64,000 nucleotides of DNA from the NCBI GenBank assembly GCA_030761205.1, contig JAULJL010000032.1, forward strand, positions 5,647,134 through 5,711,133, given 5' to 3'. Origin of the DNA: Fremontodendron californicum (Eukaryota > Streptophyta > Magnoliopsida > Malvales > Malvaceae). Below are positions 1 to 12,539 of the stretch, one piece after another; the stretch's first letter is position 1, and the number at the start of each line of letters is the position of its first letter. The notes below the pieces were generated by a model, which was not told the origin of the DNA, did not search any database, and was given only the letters and a program-made list of their open reading frames with translations. The position numbers were made by a program, and so were the translations under genes.

Positions 1-480
1 ATTTACCAACCTTTGGTAGGTGGCTCCTGCGTTTTTCAGCCCGAAGAGCATAACTTGGTAGCAGAATAGACCCTCCTCCGTCACAAAGGACGTTTTGTCT
101 TGGTCTTTGGGGTTCATTTTGATCTGATTGTAGTAGGAGAAGGCGTTCATAAAACTTAGGTATTTGTGTCCCGCTGAGGAGTCAACCAGTCGGTCTATGG
201 ATGGTAGGGGAAAGCTGTCTTTAAGGCAAGCTTGTTCAAATCTGTGAAGTCTACACACATTCGCCATTTACCACTAGCCTTTTTCACCATCACTACGTTG
301 GCGAGCCAATCCGGGTAGACCACCTCTTTGATGAAGTTAGCGGGGAGCAATTTCTTAACTTCTTCTCTAACCGCCCCGACTCTCTTGGAGTCAAACTGGC
401 ACTTATTTTGTCTTATCAATTTTGCTGCTGGGTTCACATTCAGGGAATGGGTGATTACATTCGGCTCTATTCCGGGCATG
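1..480 (-). pseudogene. reverse transcriptase fragment (Ty3/gypsy), frameshifted
   Basis: The first part (479 down to about 230) encodes the N-terminal RT region with the words YPDWLANVVMVKKASGKWRM and CVDFTDLNK. The second part (about 225 to 1) continues in another frame with PLPSIDRLVDSSAGHKYLSF and the LKNAGATYQRLVN stretch that comes just before the active-site strand in Ty3 RTs. The frame changes near 222-232, consistent with loss of one base. The catalytic YxDD/FxDD strand would lie beyond the window edge. The family assignment is firm. The copy cannot make a continuous RT as read. Confidence 0.85.
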
Positions 481-629
481 TCAACCGTCGACCATGCAAA
501 GATGTCGGTGTTTTCCTACAACATGGCCACCAAGGGCCACCTTTCTTCGATTCCCTAAGAGGACCCGACCTTGGTTGTCTTAGACAGGTTTCTTAGATCC
601 AAAGGAATGTTTTTGCTTGTTCTACCAGC

Positions 630-1486
630 TCCGCCTTATATTGACTCGTCTCTGCCTTGTTGTCTAAGCTTTCCAAGATGAGCATGGTTTTGTCGATCAT
701 GTTTACTTGAGCTTCTATTAGTTGCCCCATAGTTTCTTCCTTTTGCCCCCTGCTTCTGCCATATTGAGGTCAGGCTCGACGCCTTGGTATTTGTTTGCAA
801 TCTTATGGACAACATGTGGTACTGCCGTGCCATTTGATGAACTGTCTTCATGTAATCGATTCCCATGGGTGTTGGGAATTTCACTGTCAAGCAGTAGACG
901 GCAGCCACCATCCTTGCCTTTCTCATCATAGGCCTTCCAAGGATGGCGTTGTAGGCCGAAGGCTAGTCGACCACTAGGAACTCAGAGATGATGGTGAGGG
1001 TGTGGTCGCCGTCTCCCATTATTACTGGCAAGGTGATTGACCCTTTGACTGTAATTAGCTGATTTGCAAAATCAAAAATTGGGCTTGCTGGCTTCAGATC
1101 TTTCTTAGGGATGCCCATTTTCTTGAAGGCTTCCTACTGAATAACTTCCACTGCACTACCACTGTTGACGAGGACCCTTTTTACTCTAAAATTTAGGATT
1201 GTGGCTACCACAACAATTGTCTTCTAAGATGTCGACATCGTTATCATTGAAGTCTACCATCCAGTCTTCATTCTGCTTTGCTCGTTTGGGGGTTGTATCG
1301 ATAGCCATTATGGTTCTTAGATGGGCCTTTCTCTTGGAGTTACTGGCGGTCCATTCTTCTGTGCCTTCCACTATCATGTTTATCACCCCTTGTATCGGTT
1401 TCTTCCCTTCTGCCTTGCCTGTGTTCCTTGATAAGTGCTTAAATTCATGTATTTTCATATATTAATTCCTTATATTTTATGCTTAG
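630..1486 (-). pseudogene. gag-pol protease region (Ty3/gypsy)
   Basis: Minus-strand translation gives the retropepsin region of a Tat-type polyprotein. Upstream is the linker with GVINMIVEGTEEW. The active-site strand reads RVLVNSGSAVEVIQ, where the family has Asp-Ser/Asn-Gly. It is followed by AFKKMGIPKKDLKPASPIFD, a VIMGDGDHTLTISEFLVVD stretch and ILGRPMMRKARMVAAVYC. The expected catalytic Asp reads Asn (codon AAC near 1163-1165). In-frame stops also interrupt the region, one just after VIQ and one after LVVD. It joins gag across the solo LTR at 1492-3169 and RT to the left. Confidence 0.75.
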
Positions 1487-1491
1487 TTCCT

Positions 1492-3169
1492 TGAAATCCT
1501 TGATAGTTTACTTGGTTTTGTGTTTTGTAGGTGTTTTGGAAGATAAGAATTGCTATGGAGTTGAAAAGAGTGAATTTGGACAAGAAATAAAGCTTCAAGC
1601 ACAAGGGACACTTCAAGAAGACTAGATGCGGTTGCCTACATCTCATTCCCTAAAAACCCTAGTTGAAAAACCTATTCTCAAGCTCAAAAGAACCCTAGCG
1701 GTAGCTTTTATCTAGCCTTGAAGAATTTCAGCTGCCACTTCCTTTTGCATTATTATAGGTTGCCCTAATTCTTCCTTTAAATACCCTAGCTGATTACATG
1801 GTTTCTTAAATAAATAAAAGGTGGCGGCATCTCTTAGTATTATTGGTTGTCAACTTGCATTAATTGCAAAGTTCTTTCCTTAAAGCTAATCCTAATCAAA
1901 GTAGGAGAATTAAATCAACCAAGACTTTCCTTCCTTACACTTACTTTGGTTGCAAGTTTGTAATCTCTCCTCTTTAAAGAGTGCTTTGACCATAATTAAT
2001 TATTTCTTTCCTTATATCTACATGCCTTGGCTGCCAAGTATTCATTCTTTCCTTAAAACACAAAAATTAGCCACATTTCCTTAGCTTTAGCCGCAAGTCA
2101 GCATTTATTGAAGGGAGAGAGCTGAAATTCACTTGTTTGATGCCCTAGCTATTGCCTATAAATAGAGAACAAGGGGGCAAACGAAAATCACACTTCTCCA
2201 AGCTACAAAGTTCTGATTTCTTCTTTGTTTCTTTGTTTTTGAGAGAGCAAGAGGCTGGATAATTGATATCTTCTTATTCTTCTTCTTCTTTCTTTCTTTC
2301 TTTTATTTTCTTCTTAGATTCTCTTTAATTTTATGTTTATATTTACAATGTCTATGCTAGGCTAAAATTTTATTTGGTTAAGGGTGATTTCAAAGCCCTA
2401 GACATGTTATGTAATTAATTTTTAGAATCTATCTATCATTGTTTTCTATCAAAGTTGTTTGTGTTCTTCCATTAAAATTGTTCATGATGATGTTTTGATT
2501 TGTTTAGGTGGCCAACTAGATAAATCTTAATAATTGTCTAATGCTAGTTTAGGAGTCTTGATCCGTGTAATTGTCTTGATTTCTTATTCATAAGTAGCAA
2601 TTTGTGATTAATGATTATGGTCAAGTTTTTAATAATTACAAAGTGGAACATAACCTAAGTTGAACAATCCGAGCTTATGTGTTTGTTGCTTAGATCAACC
2701 TATTATTTTAAGATAAAGCTGCTACTAAATTGAACTTAGAGAGCTTATTCTAGGTTGTTTGATGTTAGAGATTAAATAGAGAGCTTGTTCTATTTAACAA
2801 CAAACTAAGGAAAGATTGGGGTAACAGAGCTTGTTGTTATCTACAATGTTAACTTTGATAGTTAATTGATGTTGATAGCTATGAAATTGATTCTTAATGA
2901 TGTCTAGTGGTAGAGAATGAAACCTTAACCATATTTCTCATATTTGATTCTTCTTAATTACTTGTTTTATCATTCTTATTAATTAACTTTAGTTTAAATC
3001 TGATCTCAAAACCCCTTTTACTTTTGTTTACTTGTTTTTAAGTGATAAACTATTAACTTACAAACTAAAACCCAATCCCTGAGGACTCGACCCTTGCTAA
3101 TCACTATACTTTACAATTGATTTTTTTTAAGTGCAAGGTTAGATAAGATACTCTCTTTTGGGTGCATCA
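1492..3169 (+). mobile_element. solo LTR (1678 bp), partly related to the LOG-carrier LTR family
   Basis: Starts TGAAATCCTT and ends GGGTGCATCA. It is flanked by a perfect 5-bp target-site duplication TTCCT (1487-1491 and 3170-3174), and no internal region is present. The right-hand 0.9 kb (about 2270-3169) is clearly the reverse complement of 15557 to about 16680: the same CTTTTGGGTGCATCA end, the same CCCTGAGGACTCGACCCTTG word and the same TTCTTCTTTCTTTC tract. The first half does not match that LTR. It cuts the Tat-like element between gag and protease. A solo LTR is the usual product of LTR-LTR recombination. Confidence 0.8.
2153..2168 (+). promoter_or_regulatory. LTR TATA box
   Basis: The sequence GCCTATAAATAGAGAAC lies about midway in the solo LTR, followed by an ACACTTCTCCAAGC stretch and a TTCTTC tract. 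The matching place in the related LTRs (16759-16770 and 22920-22931) also has a TATAAATAGAG box. This makes it the likely U3/R boundary of the LTR. Confidence 0.55.
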
Positions 3170-3174
3170 TTCCT

Positions 3175-4950
3175 CTGACTGTTTGTTAATGGCTGCCCCT
3201 ATTGGGCCTCTGTCTTCCTTACAAACTGTTTGATCTACCCTTTTCTGATAGCAGTCTCGATTGCATCTTTCAAAGACCTTCAATCCTCCGTGCTGTGTCC
3301 CACATCGTTGTGATAGTTGCACCTTTCCTTGGAGTTAAGGCACAACGGGTTGTCCTTCATGGGGAAGGGCACTCCCAAGATACCCTCGTGGCCTACTGCA
3401 TTCAAGATGTACGCCTTTGAGGCATTGAGAGGGGTGCACTCGTCGAACTTAGAGTATGGGGCTCTTTTCCCTCTTCGTCCGCTGCCCTGGATGACTCTGT
3501 CCGTGTTATTTGATGGGTCGTTCTTTCGGGCGGCCTGGATCTTTGGCGGTGTGAGTCAAGACCCAATTGTCTCCTATTGTCTTGGTATCCTTCTTTGTTC
3601 TTTGGGGGGAGTCCCTGACCCTGTTGGTAGTGCGTTCTTTCGTCGGGCCCCTCGGCCAGTTTGATTTCTTCTGTTTCGGCATACCTCTGGGCCTTCTCAT
3701 ACAGGTTATAGAGTTTTTCCAATTTCTCATCTGTCAAGGCATATCTGAGGTGTTCATGGTGGACCTCGTAGATGAATGCCTGTATGGCCAGTCATCATGT
3801 AGGTTTTTTATCTCCATTGTGGCAGAATTGAACCTGCGGATATATTCTCTGAGGGTTTCACTTTTTTTCTATCTTACTGCGAGGAGGCTGGCTGGGGTTT
3901 TGAAGGTTGCCTTGTTGGCGAGGAAATAGGCAATGAAGGTTCTACCAAGCTTCTGGAAGCTATCGGTGGACCTCGCCAACAACGAGTGGTACCAAGTTCT
4001 GGCGTGCACTCTGAGTATCATAGGAAACACTCGGTACTTCTAGGCATCAGTGGCCCCCAGCAAGTCCATGTAGTTTTTGTACTAGATGAGGTGGTCTGTG
4101 GGGTCCTTGGTGCCATCATAGGTATCTTTGGGGAGCTTGATTGTTTTGGACGCTAGTTCTTGCCGGATTTCCAAGGTCAGAGGACTATTGTCGTCCATCA
4201 TCCATTCTGCCTCCTCCACTTTGTATTTCATCATGCCATGGACTTCTTTTCTTAGGGCCGCCATCTGGGCCTCTATAGTGCAAGCAACCATCTCCTTATT
4301 GGTGGGCAGGTCCTCCTGGTTCCGGGGTCGCTCCTCGGAGCGTTGTCCCCTACTTTGTCTGTGGCCCTGCTTGCGGTTGTTCGATCGCTGCCTCGATAAG
4401 ACAAGCTGGCACTGTTTTCTTCTTAGTAGTTATTGTTGCCCTTTTGGTTTGGTCCTACATTCTGATGAGCCTGGCGGGCAACATGTTGTTGCTCAGCCAG
4501 TTGATCCTGGAAGGTTTGTATCTGGCTCATGAGCATCTGCTACATTGGGTCGATGTAGGGTAGCACAGGGGGTTGGAAAACGATGCTGTGTGGTTGGATG
4601 GTAGGGTTGATTGTCAGTGGGGGGCCGGTGGCGGTATTTGGTGGTAGCGTTGCTGGTGTGTTCTCTTGGCCAGCTGGTGGGGGTTTGCTCTGGGGACAAG
4701 GGAAATGCTCGTTTGTCTCGAGACGTTAAACTGAGTTTCTAAGGGGTAGGAGAGGGCTATGCGGGTGGTTTGCTAGGTGGCCGGAGGTATGTCTCGCAGT
4801 GGAGTCGTGAGGGTTGAGAACACTAGAGAGGGGGTTGTGAGTAGGCTCTGGTAGTAGGGTTGTGGGTAGAAGGGCTGTTGGGACCAGAAGTTAGGCATAA
4901 AAGGTGCTTGGTAGTTGGTGCCATGTCCCAGGAGGTTGAGGGAGGTTCGT
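3175..4950 (-). pseudogene. gag remnant of the Tat/Retand-like element
   Basis: Pieces of a Ty3/Tat gag are found in more than one minus-strand frame. At 4291-4082 there is ALRKEVHGMMKYKVEEAEW, then PLTLEIRQELASKTIKLPKD and YDGTKDPTDHL, the start of the retrotransposon gag core. At 3737-3402 there is LEKLYNLYEKAQRYAETEE, then a charged linker rich in Arg and Glu. The N-terminal part (4699-4493) is low-complexity and rich in Pro, Thr and His. Stops and frame changes break it. The protease follows beyond the solo LTR insertion. Confidence 0.7.
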
Positions 4951-5070
4951 GAGGGGGAGATTGAAAACTGACTGTAACCGGGGGTGTGGAGGAGTTGGTG
5001 ATGGGGGGATGTACCTGGGTCTCCGAGTGAGGAGGTTTGTTGGATTGGTGGTAAAGATATGGCTTGTCGT

Positions 5071-5088
5071 TTCCCACAGACAGTGCCA
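5071..5088 (-). other. primer binding site-like sequence
   Basis: On the minus strand, directly inside the LTR after a 2-base spacer, the sequence reads TGGCACTGTCTGTGGGAA. Tat/Retand-type plant elements commonly have TGGCGCCGTCTGTGGGAA here, so this looks like a slightly mutated PBS. It fixes the orientation: the LTR at 5091-5638 is the 5' LTR. Confidence 0.65.
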
Positions 5089-5090
5089 AA

Positions 5091-5638
5091 TGTTGATGTA
5101 TTTTTGTGTCGAGGTGGTGCTCCTGAGGTCCCTGGTGGCCGGAGGCCCTGAGAAAGAGGAAAAAGAGGTCAGAGGGCACCGGAGGTTGAGCTCCGAGACA
5201 CACTTCGATGGTTAAGTCAGTGTTTGGAGGAGAAAGAAGAGGTATTAGGAAGAGAATATATTGAGAAAGAGAAAGCTTAATCGTGAATAGCCTTGGGGGG
5301 GCTATATATAGAGGAGGTTGGGCGAGCTTGTGCTCACCCTACTAAATTCCACGTGCCCGACTCTGATAGGTCGTCTGATGTAAGCGGCCTCGGGGGGCCT
5401 TGTCGAGGAGACGACTGCATTTAATGTCCGCCGTCTGCAGACTGTGATATTTAATGCCTCGCACTGCCCAAGGTGGGTGTCGAGGTGACTGGAGATGTGA
5501 CCTCTAGGAGAAGGGAAGCCGCCCACGTGTCCCAGGCCTCTGTTCTCAGTGATTGCTGGGCTCGCCTGGTTGGGCTGATTAGTTGGGCCTGTGCTTGGTG
5601 GATTAGGCCTGCTCCTGGTGGACCGAGTGGGTTCAACA
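5091..5638 (-). repeat. 5' LTR of the Tat/Retand-like element (548 bp)
   Basis: Minus-strand reading begins TGTTGAACCCACTCGG and ends with ACATCAACA. The same start, end and internal words (GGACACGTG, TTAAATGCAGTCGTCTCC, GTGCCCTCTGACC) occur in the 550-bp solo LTR at 57683-58232. A TATA-like CTCTATATATAGCC lies at about 5302-5315 on the minus strand. The sequence after the right edge is TGACT, but the other end of the element is outside the window, so no TSD can be checked. Confidence 0.8.
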
Positions 5639-6149
5639 TGACTCGTGACTCCACACTCAGTCAGATCTTTTATAATTAGTATAGATACTATTTTGTATCA
5701 TTTAACATAACTTGTTTTATAACTTTTGTGATAAGTAAATGTAAACGTTATGAAAAACTACTATTTTTAAGATAATTAGTTTACAAATTATGTTAACTAT
5801 TTCACGTAACAATAATAAAAATATAATATTATTTAATTTTAAATACAATATTTCTAAAAAAATTATCTTTTATAAAAAAAGATGTTATAGACAACAAAAA
5901 TATGTAATGCTAACAATATTAAGTATTTTACTTGATGTAATAAAAATTGTAAAAATCATAATTTGTTTATTTTGAAAATGTAAAGGTAACAAAAATAGTA
6001 ATACAATTTTTTGTTATAGGTGTCAAAAAATAGATAATTTGATGACATATTATTGTAATCCTAATAATTACAAAGAATAATATTTTTGTATTATTCAATA
6101 TAATGTGTTTTGTAATTTTGGTGATAAGTAAATATAAAATTAAGAAAAA
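5639..6149. other. AT-rich stretch without a recognisable gene
   Basis: Very AT-rich sequence between the Tat-like LTR and the foldback arm. A degenerate direct repeat is visible, with GTGATAAGTAAATRTAAA words at about 5728 and 6119. No coding region is supported. The short open frame near 5790-5975 is low-complexity. Confidence 0.4.
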
Positions 6150-7280
6150 CTAGATAATGTTCGTGCTTCGCTGCAGAATGTTATCGGATTTCAATTAATA
6201 TTTTATAATAAATTTGAAAGATAAAAAAATAAGAGTAATAAATATAATAATTTAAAAAATAATAATTCATATTCTTATAAGACGTCTAGTATAAAATTGA
6301 GAGTTATTTGAATATAGTTAATTACATCCGGCAATTTCAGACACAACATAATTATACGATACGAACATAACATGGGAAAAATAATTAAAACACGACATGA
6401 CACAAAAATATCATGAACACGACACAAATACACGAACGTGTCAAAATCTACATAAAAGGAATTATTAACGTGTCAACATTTATATAAATATATAATACAT
6501 TGAATACGATTATAACAGGGAAAACAATATGAATATGACAACGCACGACATAAATTTGGGAGTTATTTGAATAGTGTCAATTAGACTTGGCAATTTCAAA
6601 CACAGCATGATTATACGACACGAATACAACATGAAAAAAAAAATTAAAATATGACACGAAAAATAACATGAACACAACAAAAATACATGAACGTGTCAAA
6701 ATCTACATAAAGGAATTACTAACGTGTAAAAATTTATATAAATTTATAACACTTTAAACACACGATAAAATAACATGAACATGTTACGAACATACAAAAT
6801 TTTCTCTAAATTAAATCATTATAACAACTTATGCAAAATATGGGATGAATTGAGACACGACATGAACATACACAATTTTTTCTAAATTGAATCACCACGA
6901 CAAACTATGCAAAATATTTGGATGAATTGAAACATGACACAAACACATGAAAAAAATAATTAAAATACGACAGGACACAAAAATAATATGAACACAACAC
7001 AAATACACAAACATGTCAAAATATACATAAAATGAATTATTAATATGTAAAAATTTATATAAATTTATAATACTTTGAACATACGAAAAAATAACATGAG
7101 CACGACACAAAAAAAAAAATATGGATACGAACGAATATTCGAACGTTTCAAAATCTACATAAAAATTGTATAAATTTATAATATTTGAACACACAAAAAT
7201 TAACACGAATACAAATTTCTTTCCATTTTTTTCCTTTCTTTTCTTTCTTCCCTTCTTAATCAAATTTTTTTTTTTTGAAA
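6150..7280. repeat. left arm of a foldback-like element
   Basis: This arm is the reverse complement of about 46085-47245. For example, 6385-6500 (AATTAAAACACGACATGACA, then CACGAACGTGTCAAAATCTA) matches the reverse complement of about 46880-47000 very well. Inside the arm the same module of roughly 270-300 bp recurs near 6390, 6650, 6960 and 7110. The outer end reads CTAGATAATGTTCGTGCTTC and the inner end is a pyrimidine tract (about 7218-7280). The Ogre-like element lies between the two arms. No clear TSD was found at the outer ends, so the superfamily is left open. Confidence 0.6.
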
Positions 7281-7285
7281 ATACC

Positions 7286-10200
7286 TGTCGCAACCTAAAA
7301 AATAACAAGTCTCATCGCGAGACAGTTTACTCGTTAAGTGTGACATTAGGAAAAACAGAGGAAAAGACGACTTAATTTCTCTTGAAATAAAATGAGGGTT
7401 TGAAAACGACCTCGAAAAAGAAATAGAGTCGTCACCAATCTTTTTTGGCTAGGTGTGATCGACCACCTATTAAAATCGATTTTGTAAAATATTTTAAAAT
7501 TAATTAAAATATTTTTAAAACAAATTTTGAAGTCTGTGTTTTTAAACTAGAGAAACCAAAGAAACGAGTTCGGGAGTCGGTTACGTGTGGGGAAAGATTA
7601 GCACCCCCACAACGCCCGTATAAGACAATACCTTATTAATCGTGTGTTATCTCAAGTCTCGGTAAAATGTTGGTTTTTGATTTGTCATTTCAAAATAATT
7701 CCCAATTTAAAGAAAAAATTTCCATTTTTAATTGAAAATGATCCGGAATTTATTAATTCAAAATTTTCTTATATTCCCAGACAAACGCGGTAAAATATAG
7801 AAAATTTTATTTATTTAGAAAAATTTTTGAATCATTATCGTTTTGAAAAAAAAGATATTCCGTTATTAATGATAATTGATGATGTCTTCCCCGGCAACCC
7901 GGAGGAGAACTCATGAATTATTTTAACTCCGGAATAACTTTATTTTATTTTAAATCATTATCCTTTTTTTAAAACATTTTAAAAAGATAAATATGAACAT
8001 ATGTGACTTGGTAAAAGATGACATAGCAAAATCTAGATGACATAATATAATCTAAATGACATGATATAATCCAAGTGACATGGTATATTCTAAATGACAT
8101 AGCATAATTTAATATGACATAGTATATTCTAAATGATATGATATAATCTAAATGACATAGTATATTCTAAATGACATAGTATAATTTAGTAATATGACAT
8201 GATTAAAAAATAATAATATCATAATAAAATATGCATGAAAATAAAAAAGGCAATGCATGAACATAATAAAATCCTAAATGATATGACAAAATAAATAATG
8301 ACTAAGTAAAGAGCATAGAATAACATAAAATATTTACAACCATATAACAATCAATATAACATCATATAAATCAAAACAATAACATTACCATAGTAATATT
8401 CATAGCAAAAATCATATATCATATAATATGCATGAACATGGAAAATGCAATGCATGAAAGTGTATTTTTTTCTTTAAATAAGGACACCCGTATATCTAAA
8501 AAGATATCCGACTACCTTAGGAAAAGACATCAAATCAGATTTTTCTAAATCAAATATACTTTGTGATTGAATTGAAAACAATTTTGAAAATTTTGGATGA
8601 AAATAGCACTATGGCCAAAACCCCCCTTTAAAAAGACTCTATTTTCCTAACTTTGAAAACCCGGGTTGACCTCCCTTGACCCGACCGTTATAAAATTATT
8701 TTTTAGGATTAAAATGACTTATAAATCAACCTAGGATAGTAGCTACTGTTCTAAATCAGCCCCCTCTTAATGCCTTAGCTAAAATAGAAAATTATTTTCT
8801 CTTTGAAAACAAATCTGACTTTTCTGACCAGTTTTAAAACGTGATTTTTTTTTTACCTATTTTAAAATTTTCAAAAAAATCTAAGAAAATTATGGGAGAC
8901 TCGGAACATGTCGACCTCTATGGGAAAAAATTAGCTTAATTTTTAGACTAAGGATGACCTACCATAAAATTTTTGAAAGTCAAAACACTGGGTGAAAAAC
9001 TGTTTAACCAAATTAAACCATTGATAAAAAAACTCAAAAATCAGAATAAAAATATTGGAGACTCCTCTAAGATACTACAAACAGTAGTAAAAATTTCTAA
9101 AAATTTGGAAAAGAATTGCATAATGAAAAAAAAAATCACAAAAGTAGAAAATCCAACTTGACAACATCTTAATTTTCCACAAACATGCTCATGAGAACTT
9201 GGCTTTGAGCCATTGGTTGGCTTAAGTCAAAAATCAAGTGGGATGATATGAAATGCATGAACAAAACAGCAAGTTAAATGCATGAAATGCATGTCCTAAT
9301 GCCTAAATGACATAGAAAATATGTATGGCATGAAAGATGACCTAATGCCTAAATAGAAAATGCATGGCAATAATATAACCCTAGACCTAATTATGCATGA
9401 AACATGCATGGCAATAAATATGGCCCTAGACCTAAATGGAAATGAAAAATGTATGGAAATAAAAGATGATCTAAGATCTACAAAGCAAGAAATTATCCAT
9501 GGCATACAAAGATGACCTAATGCCTAAAATGTCATGAGAATATGCATAGCAATATAATATAACATAACCTAATACTTAATATGAACATGAAATATGCATG
9601 GAAGTAGCATGAACATATAATGACCAAATGAACATAAGAATGATGCAAGAACATGGCAAAACAAGTACAAAATAACATGGCATAATGATGCAAAGCATTA
9701 ATGAAAGCATTATAACCAAACAAGATGAAAATGCAAATACACACACAAAGAAACATAGAAGTCGAATGGTTACTAACAATATGTGAGATCCTTAGCAAGG
9801 CAATAACACAAACACATGGCATGGCAGATATGCAAGACATAAATGAAAACATGATAGACAAATAATCATGATGAAGATGTAAAGATATAGCTAGGCAAAT
9901 ACACAAACACATGGTATGGCAATAACACAAAGCATGAACAACTTGATATAGTGAAAACAAAAAATTAGTGTTAGTAAATAAAGCAAGTAGACATGAAAAT
10001 AAATGATAAAAATAGCAAAATAAGAACAAGTAAGTAAATAAAGTTGGAAATAAGCTCCATATCTTAATTATTTTAGAAAGCTAAAACATCAAAATAAGCT
10101 AACATATCATAACCAACATAGAAAATAAATCAAACACAAGACAAGCATACCAAAGAATACCATTCGGCCATAGCAAAAAAAATGGTAAAAAAGTTGTTTT

Positions 10201-12317
10201 TTTATTTTTTTCATGAAAACATAATATATGAGCCTTGAAAGGAATTTTAAAAACCTTTATTACATAATAAAATAATAATAAATCATATGAAAAAATGAGC
10301 AAAATCAACATAGAAAAAGAAAGAAAAATACAAGAGTTAGGTGCCAAAAGGCTACTTTTCAAAGCTATCTTTCAAGCTTCCTTCTCTTCTAAATTTTTCT
10401 TTGCTTTTCTACCACTTAGCTATTGCTCAACAATGAAAATACTCAACCAAAAGAACCCCCTAAAATCAAAATACTCCCCCCTCGAAATAGTGCTGGCCGA
10501 ATGGCCATAGTGTTGAAATGATGTTGACATCTTTTTTTAAGCTAGCAAGATCCAAAAGCCACTAATCAAAGATGCTAAAAAATGTGAAATTACAACCATA
10601 AGATGAAGTGATTAGCTCCTAATAATAATAGCTGGCCTAGAATATGTAACCATAATGTTGACATCCTTCCTCTTCATTTATTTGACCATATGGCAAGATC
10701 ACAAAGGCTCAATCAAATAAAGATACCATTTTGCTATCCAATTTTGGCATTTGGATGAAAGAACTCAGCCAACCTTCGCCTCTACATGGGCTGGCCGAAT
10801 GGCCCTTCAAATTCCAGCCACTTCTCTATTTTTTTTAAATTGCAAAAATGGCCCTCTTTAGTTTTTTCGGTAAAATTGCACTTTAACCCCCCAAACTTGA
10901 TTAAATTGCAAACAGACTCCAAATCCGGATTTTATTTTTCCAATACTTCCTAAATAATATAAAATTGAGTTATGAAAGTTTTCATAATTTTTTGAGCTCG
11001 TTTCCTATTTTTCTCGGATTTATCTTTTGGAATTTTGGGTTGATGCCTCCCAAATTTTGCCTTTTTCAGTTGAGCTCCGATTCCAGATTTTTCTTTTCCA
11101 ATCACTTCCAAATAATATAAAATTGAGATCTGAAAGTTTTCATAATTTTTCGAGCTCATTAGCTATTTTTCTCGGATTTATCTTCTGGAATTTCAACTTA
11201 GTACACCCGAACTTTGCCATTTTTCAAATGAGCTCTGATTCTGGATTTTTCTTCGCCAACATTTTCCAAATAATATAAAATTGAGATCTGAAAGTTTTCA
11301 TAATTTTTCGAGCTCGTTTCCTTTTTTTCCCGAATTTATCTTTTGGAATTTCAGCTTAGTGCACCCGAACTTTGCCATTTTTTAAATGAGCTCCGATTCT
11401 GGATTTTTCTTTGCCGATCTCTTCCAAATGACATAAAACTCAGATCTAGAGGTTTTCCTAATTTTTCGAGCTCGTTTCCTATTTTTCTCTGATTTTCCAA
11501 AATGACCCTTTAACCCTCGAAACTTCAATTTTACTCAAAACAGGTCCGATTTTCAGATTTTCTTTTTCCATTTCCTTTGGTATATATTGAATTGGAATTG
11601 ATCGGAGAATGCCCAATTTTTACGATCAAATTCCCATCCGATTTGATTTTTCCTTCTTCCAATATCGGGAATTTTCTCGTTTTTGTTTTTCCTCCAACCG
11701 GCTCTTTTCTCAGAATTACTTCAAACTGAGCCTTGGGTTGTCTTTGTTTAGTTACTCTTCTTCAATTAGGGGCTTTAGTTTTATCGAATTGGACCATTTT
11801 TGCAGTTTTTCCTAATTTTGCAAAATTTACCAAAAATCCTAATTTTCGGTTTTCTTCCAAATTGACCATTCCTTTGGTTTTGGTTCCAAATGGCCTTTCC
11901 AATACTCGTAGTCATTGATTATATTCCATTCGAAAACTCCAATTTTGACCAATTTGATCGTTTAAGCACTTTTCCCCAAATTTACCGAATTAGGGTTTTT
12001 TTTCCACTGAATCTCCATAACCCATCTTCCAGACTCCATATTTCTCGTTGTAGACCTCGGATTATCAAAATTCTTTTATCATTGTTCAAGTCAACTTTGA
12101 ATCTTGATTTTGAATAAGGGTTGACTTTTGTAGTAGTTGACTTTTTAGGGTTGACTTTTTCGAGGTTAACTTTTTCCAGATTGACTTTTCATGCTTGACC
12201 TCTTAAATAAAGTCTTGGAGTATCATCTGCAGGATGAGAAGAGACTTTCTATATTCTAAAACATCATCAGGAAAAAATTACCTGATTTAGGGGTCCAGAC
12301 AAAATTAGATGTCTACA
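7286..12317 (-). repeat. 3' LTR of the Ogre-like element (5032 bp)
   Basis: It matches 29734-32720 joined to 43590-45645 along its whole length. Within it are a short-period array of ATGACATRRTATAATCTAA words (about 8020-8200), CAT/ATG-rich low-complexity sequence (about 9240-10080), and four tandem units of about 160 bp (about 10940-11470). Each 160-bp unit carries ATAATATAAAATTGAG and TTTTCATAATTTTTCGAGCTC. The same blocks recur in the other LTR. The open frames here, including a 165-residue one at 9532-10029, come from simple repeats and do not look like genes. Confidence 0.85.
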
Positions 12318-12331
12318 GCTGCCCCTCTTTG
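12318..12331 (-). other. polypurine tract of the Ogre-like element
   Basis: The minus strand reads CAAAGAGGGGCAGC directly before the 3' LTR start (TGTAGACATC). Its place and purine content are as expected for the plus-strand primer of reverse transcription. Confidence 0.7.
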
Positions 12332-12539
12332 GCTATTGCTGAGAATCAAGAATCAGGTAAAGATAAAATAAACACTAATTTTGTTTGATTAGTGAAATCA
12401 CATGTGAAGAAAAGGAAAGAGAGTTTTCTTTTTTTTTCATATTTTTCATTCATTTCATTTTTTTTTTATGATTAAAAGCTGTAAATAGAAGATTTTATCC
12501 TTAAATTGAGTTCTCTGACTATTCAAGGCTCGACTCGTC

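Larger units (their letters stand above)
1..5638 (-). mobile_element. Ty3/gypsy LTR retrotransposon, Tat/Retand-like, partial (5' half)
   Basis: Reading on the minus strand from the right: an LTR (5091-5638), a primer-binding-like site, gag remnants (about 4950-3175), protease (about 1486-630) and the start of reverse transcriptase (about 480-1). The element runs off the left edge, so RNase H, integrase and the 3' LTR are not visible. Gag, protease and RT words match the Tat/Retand branch of Ty3 elements, for example DPTDHL in gag, ILGRPMMRKARMVAAVYC after the protease, and GLKNAGATYQRLVN in RT. Stops and frameshifts occur in all three regions, so it is dead as read. A solo LTR interrupts it at 1492-3169. 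The copy at 57683-58232 belongs to the same LTR family. Confidence 0.85.

Noticed and set aside
5790..5975. 60-residue Ile/Lys/Asn-rich frame
   Set aside because: It lies in a very AT-rich stretch with no start context or motif, and is expected by chance.
9532..10029. 165-residue hydrophobic Cys-rich frame, with a sister at 32000-32500
   Set aside because: It is the translation of ATG/CAT-rich low-complexity LTR sequence. Conservation between the two copies follows from LTR homology.
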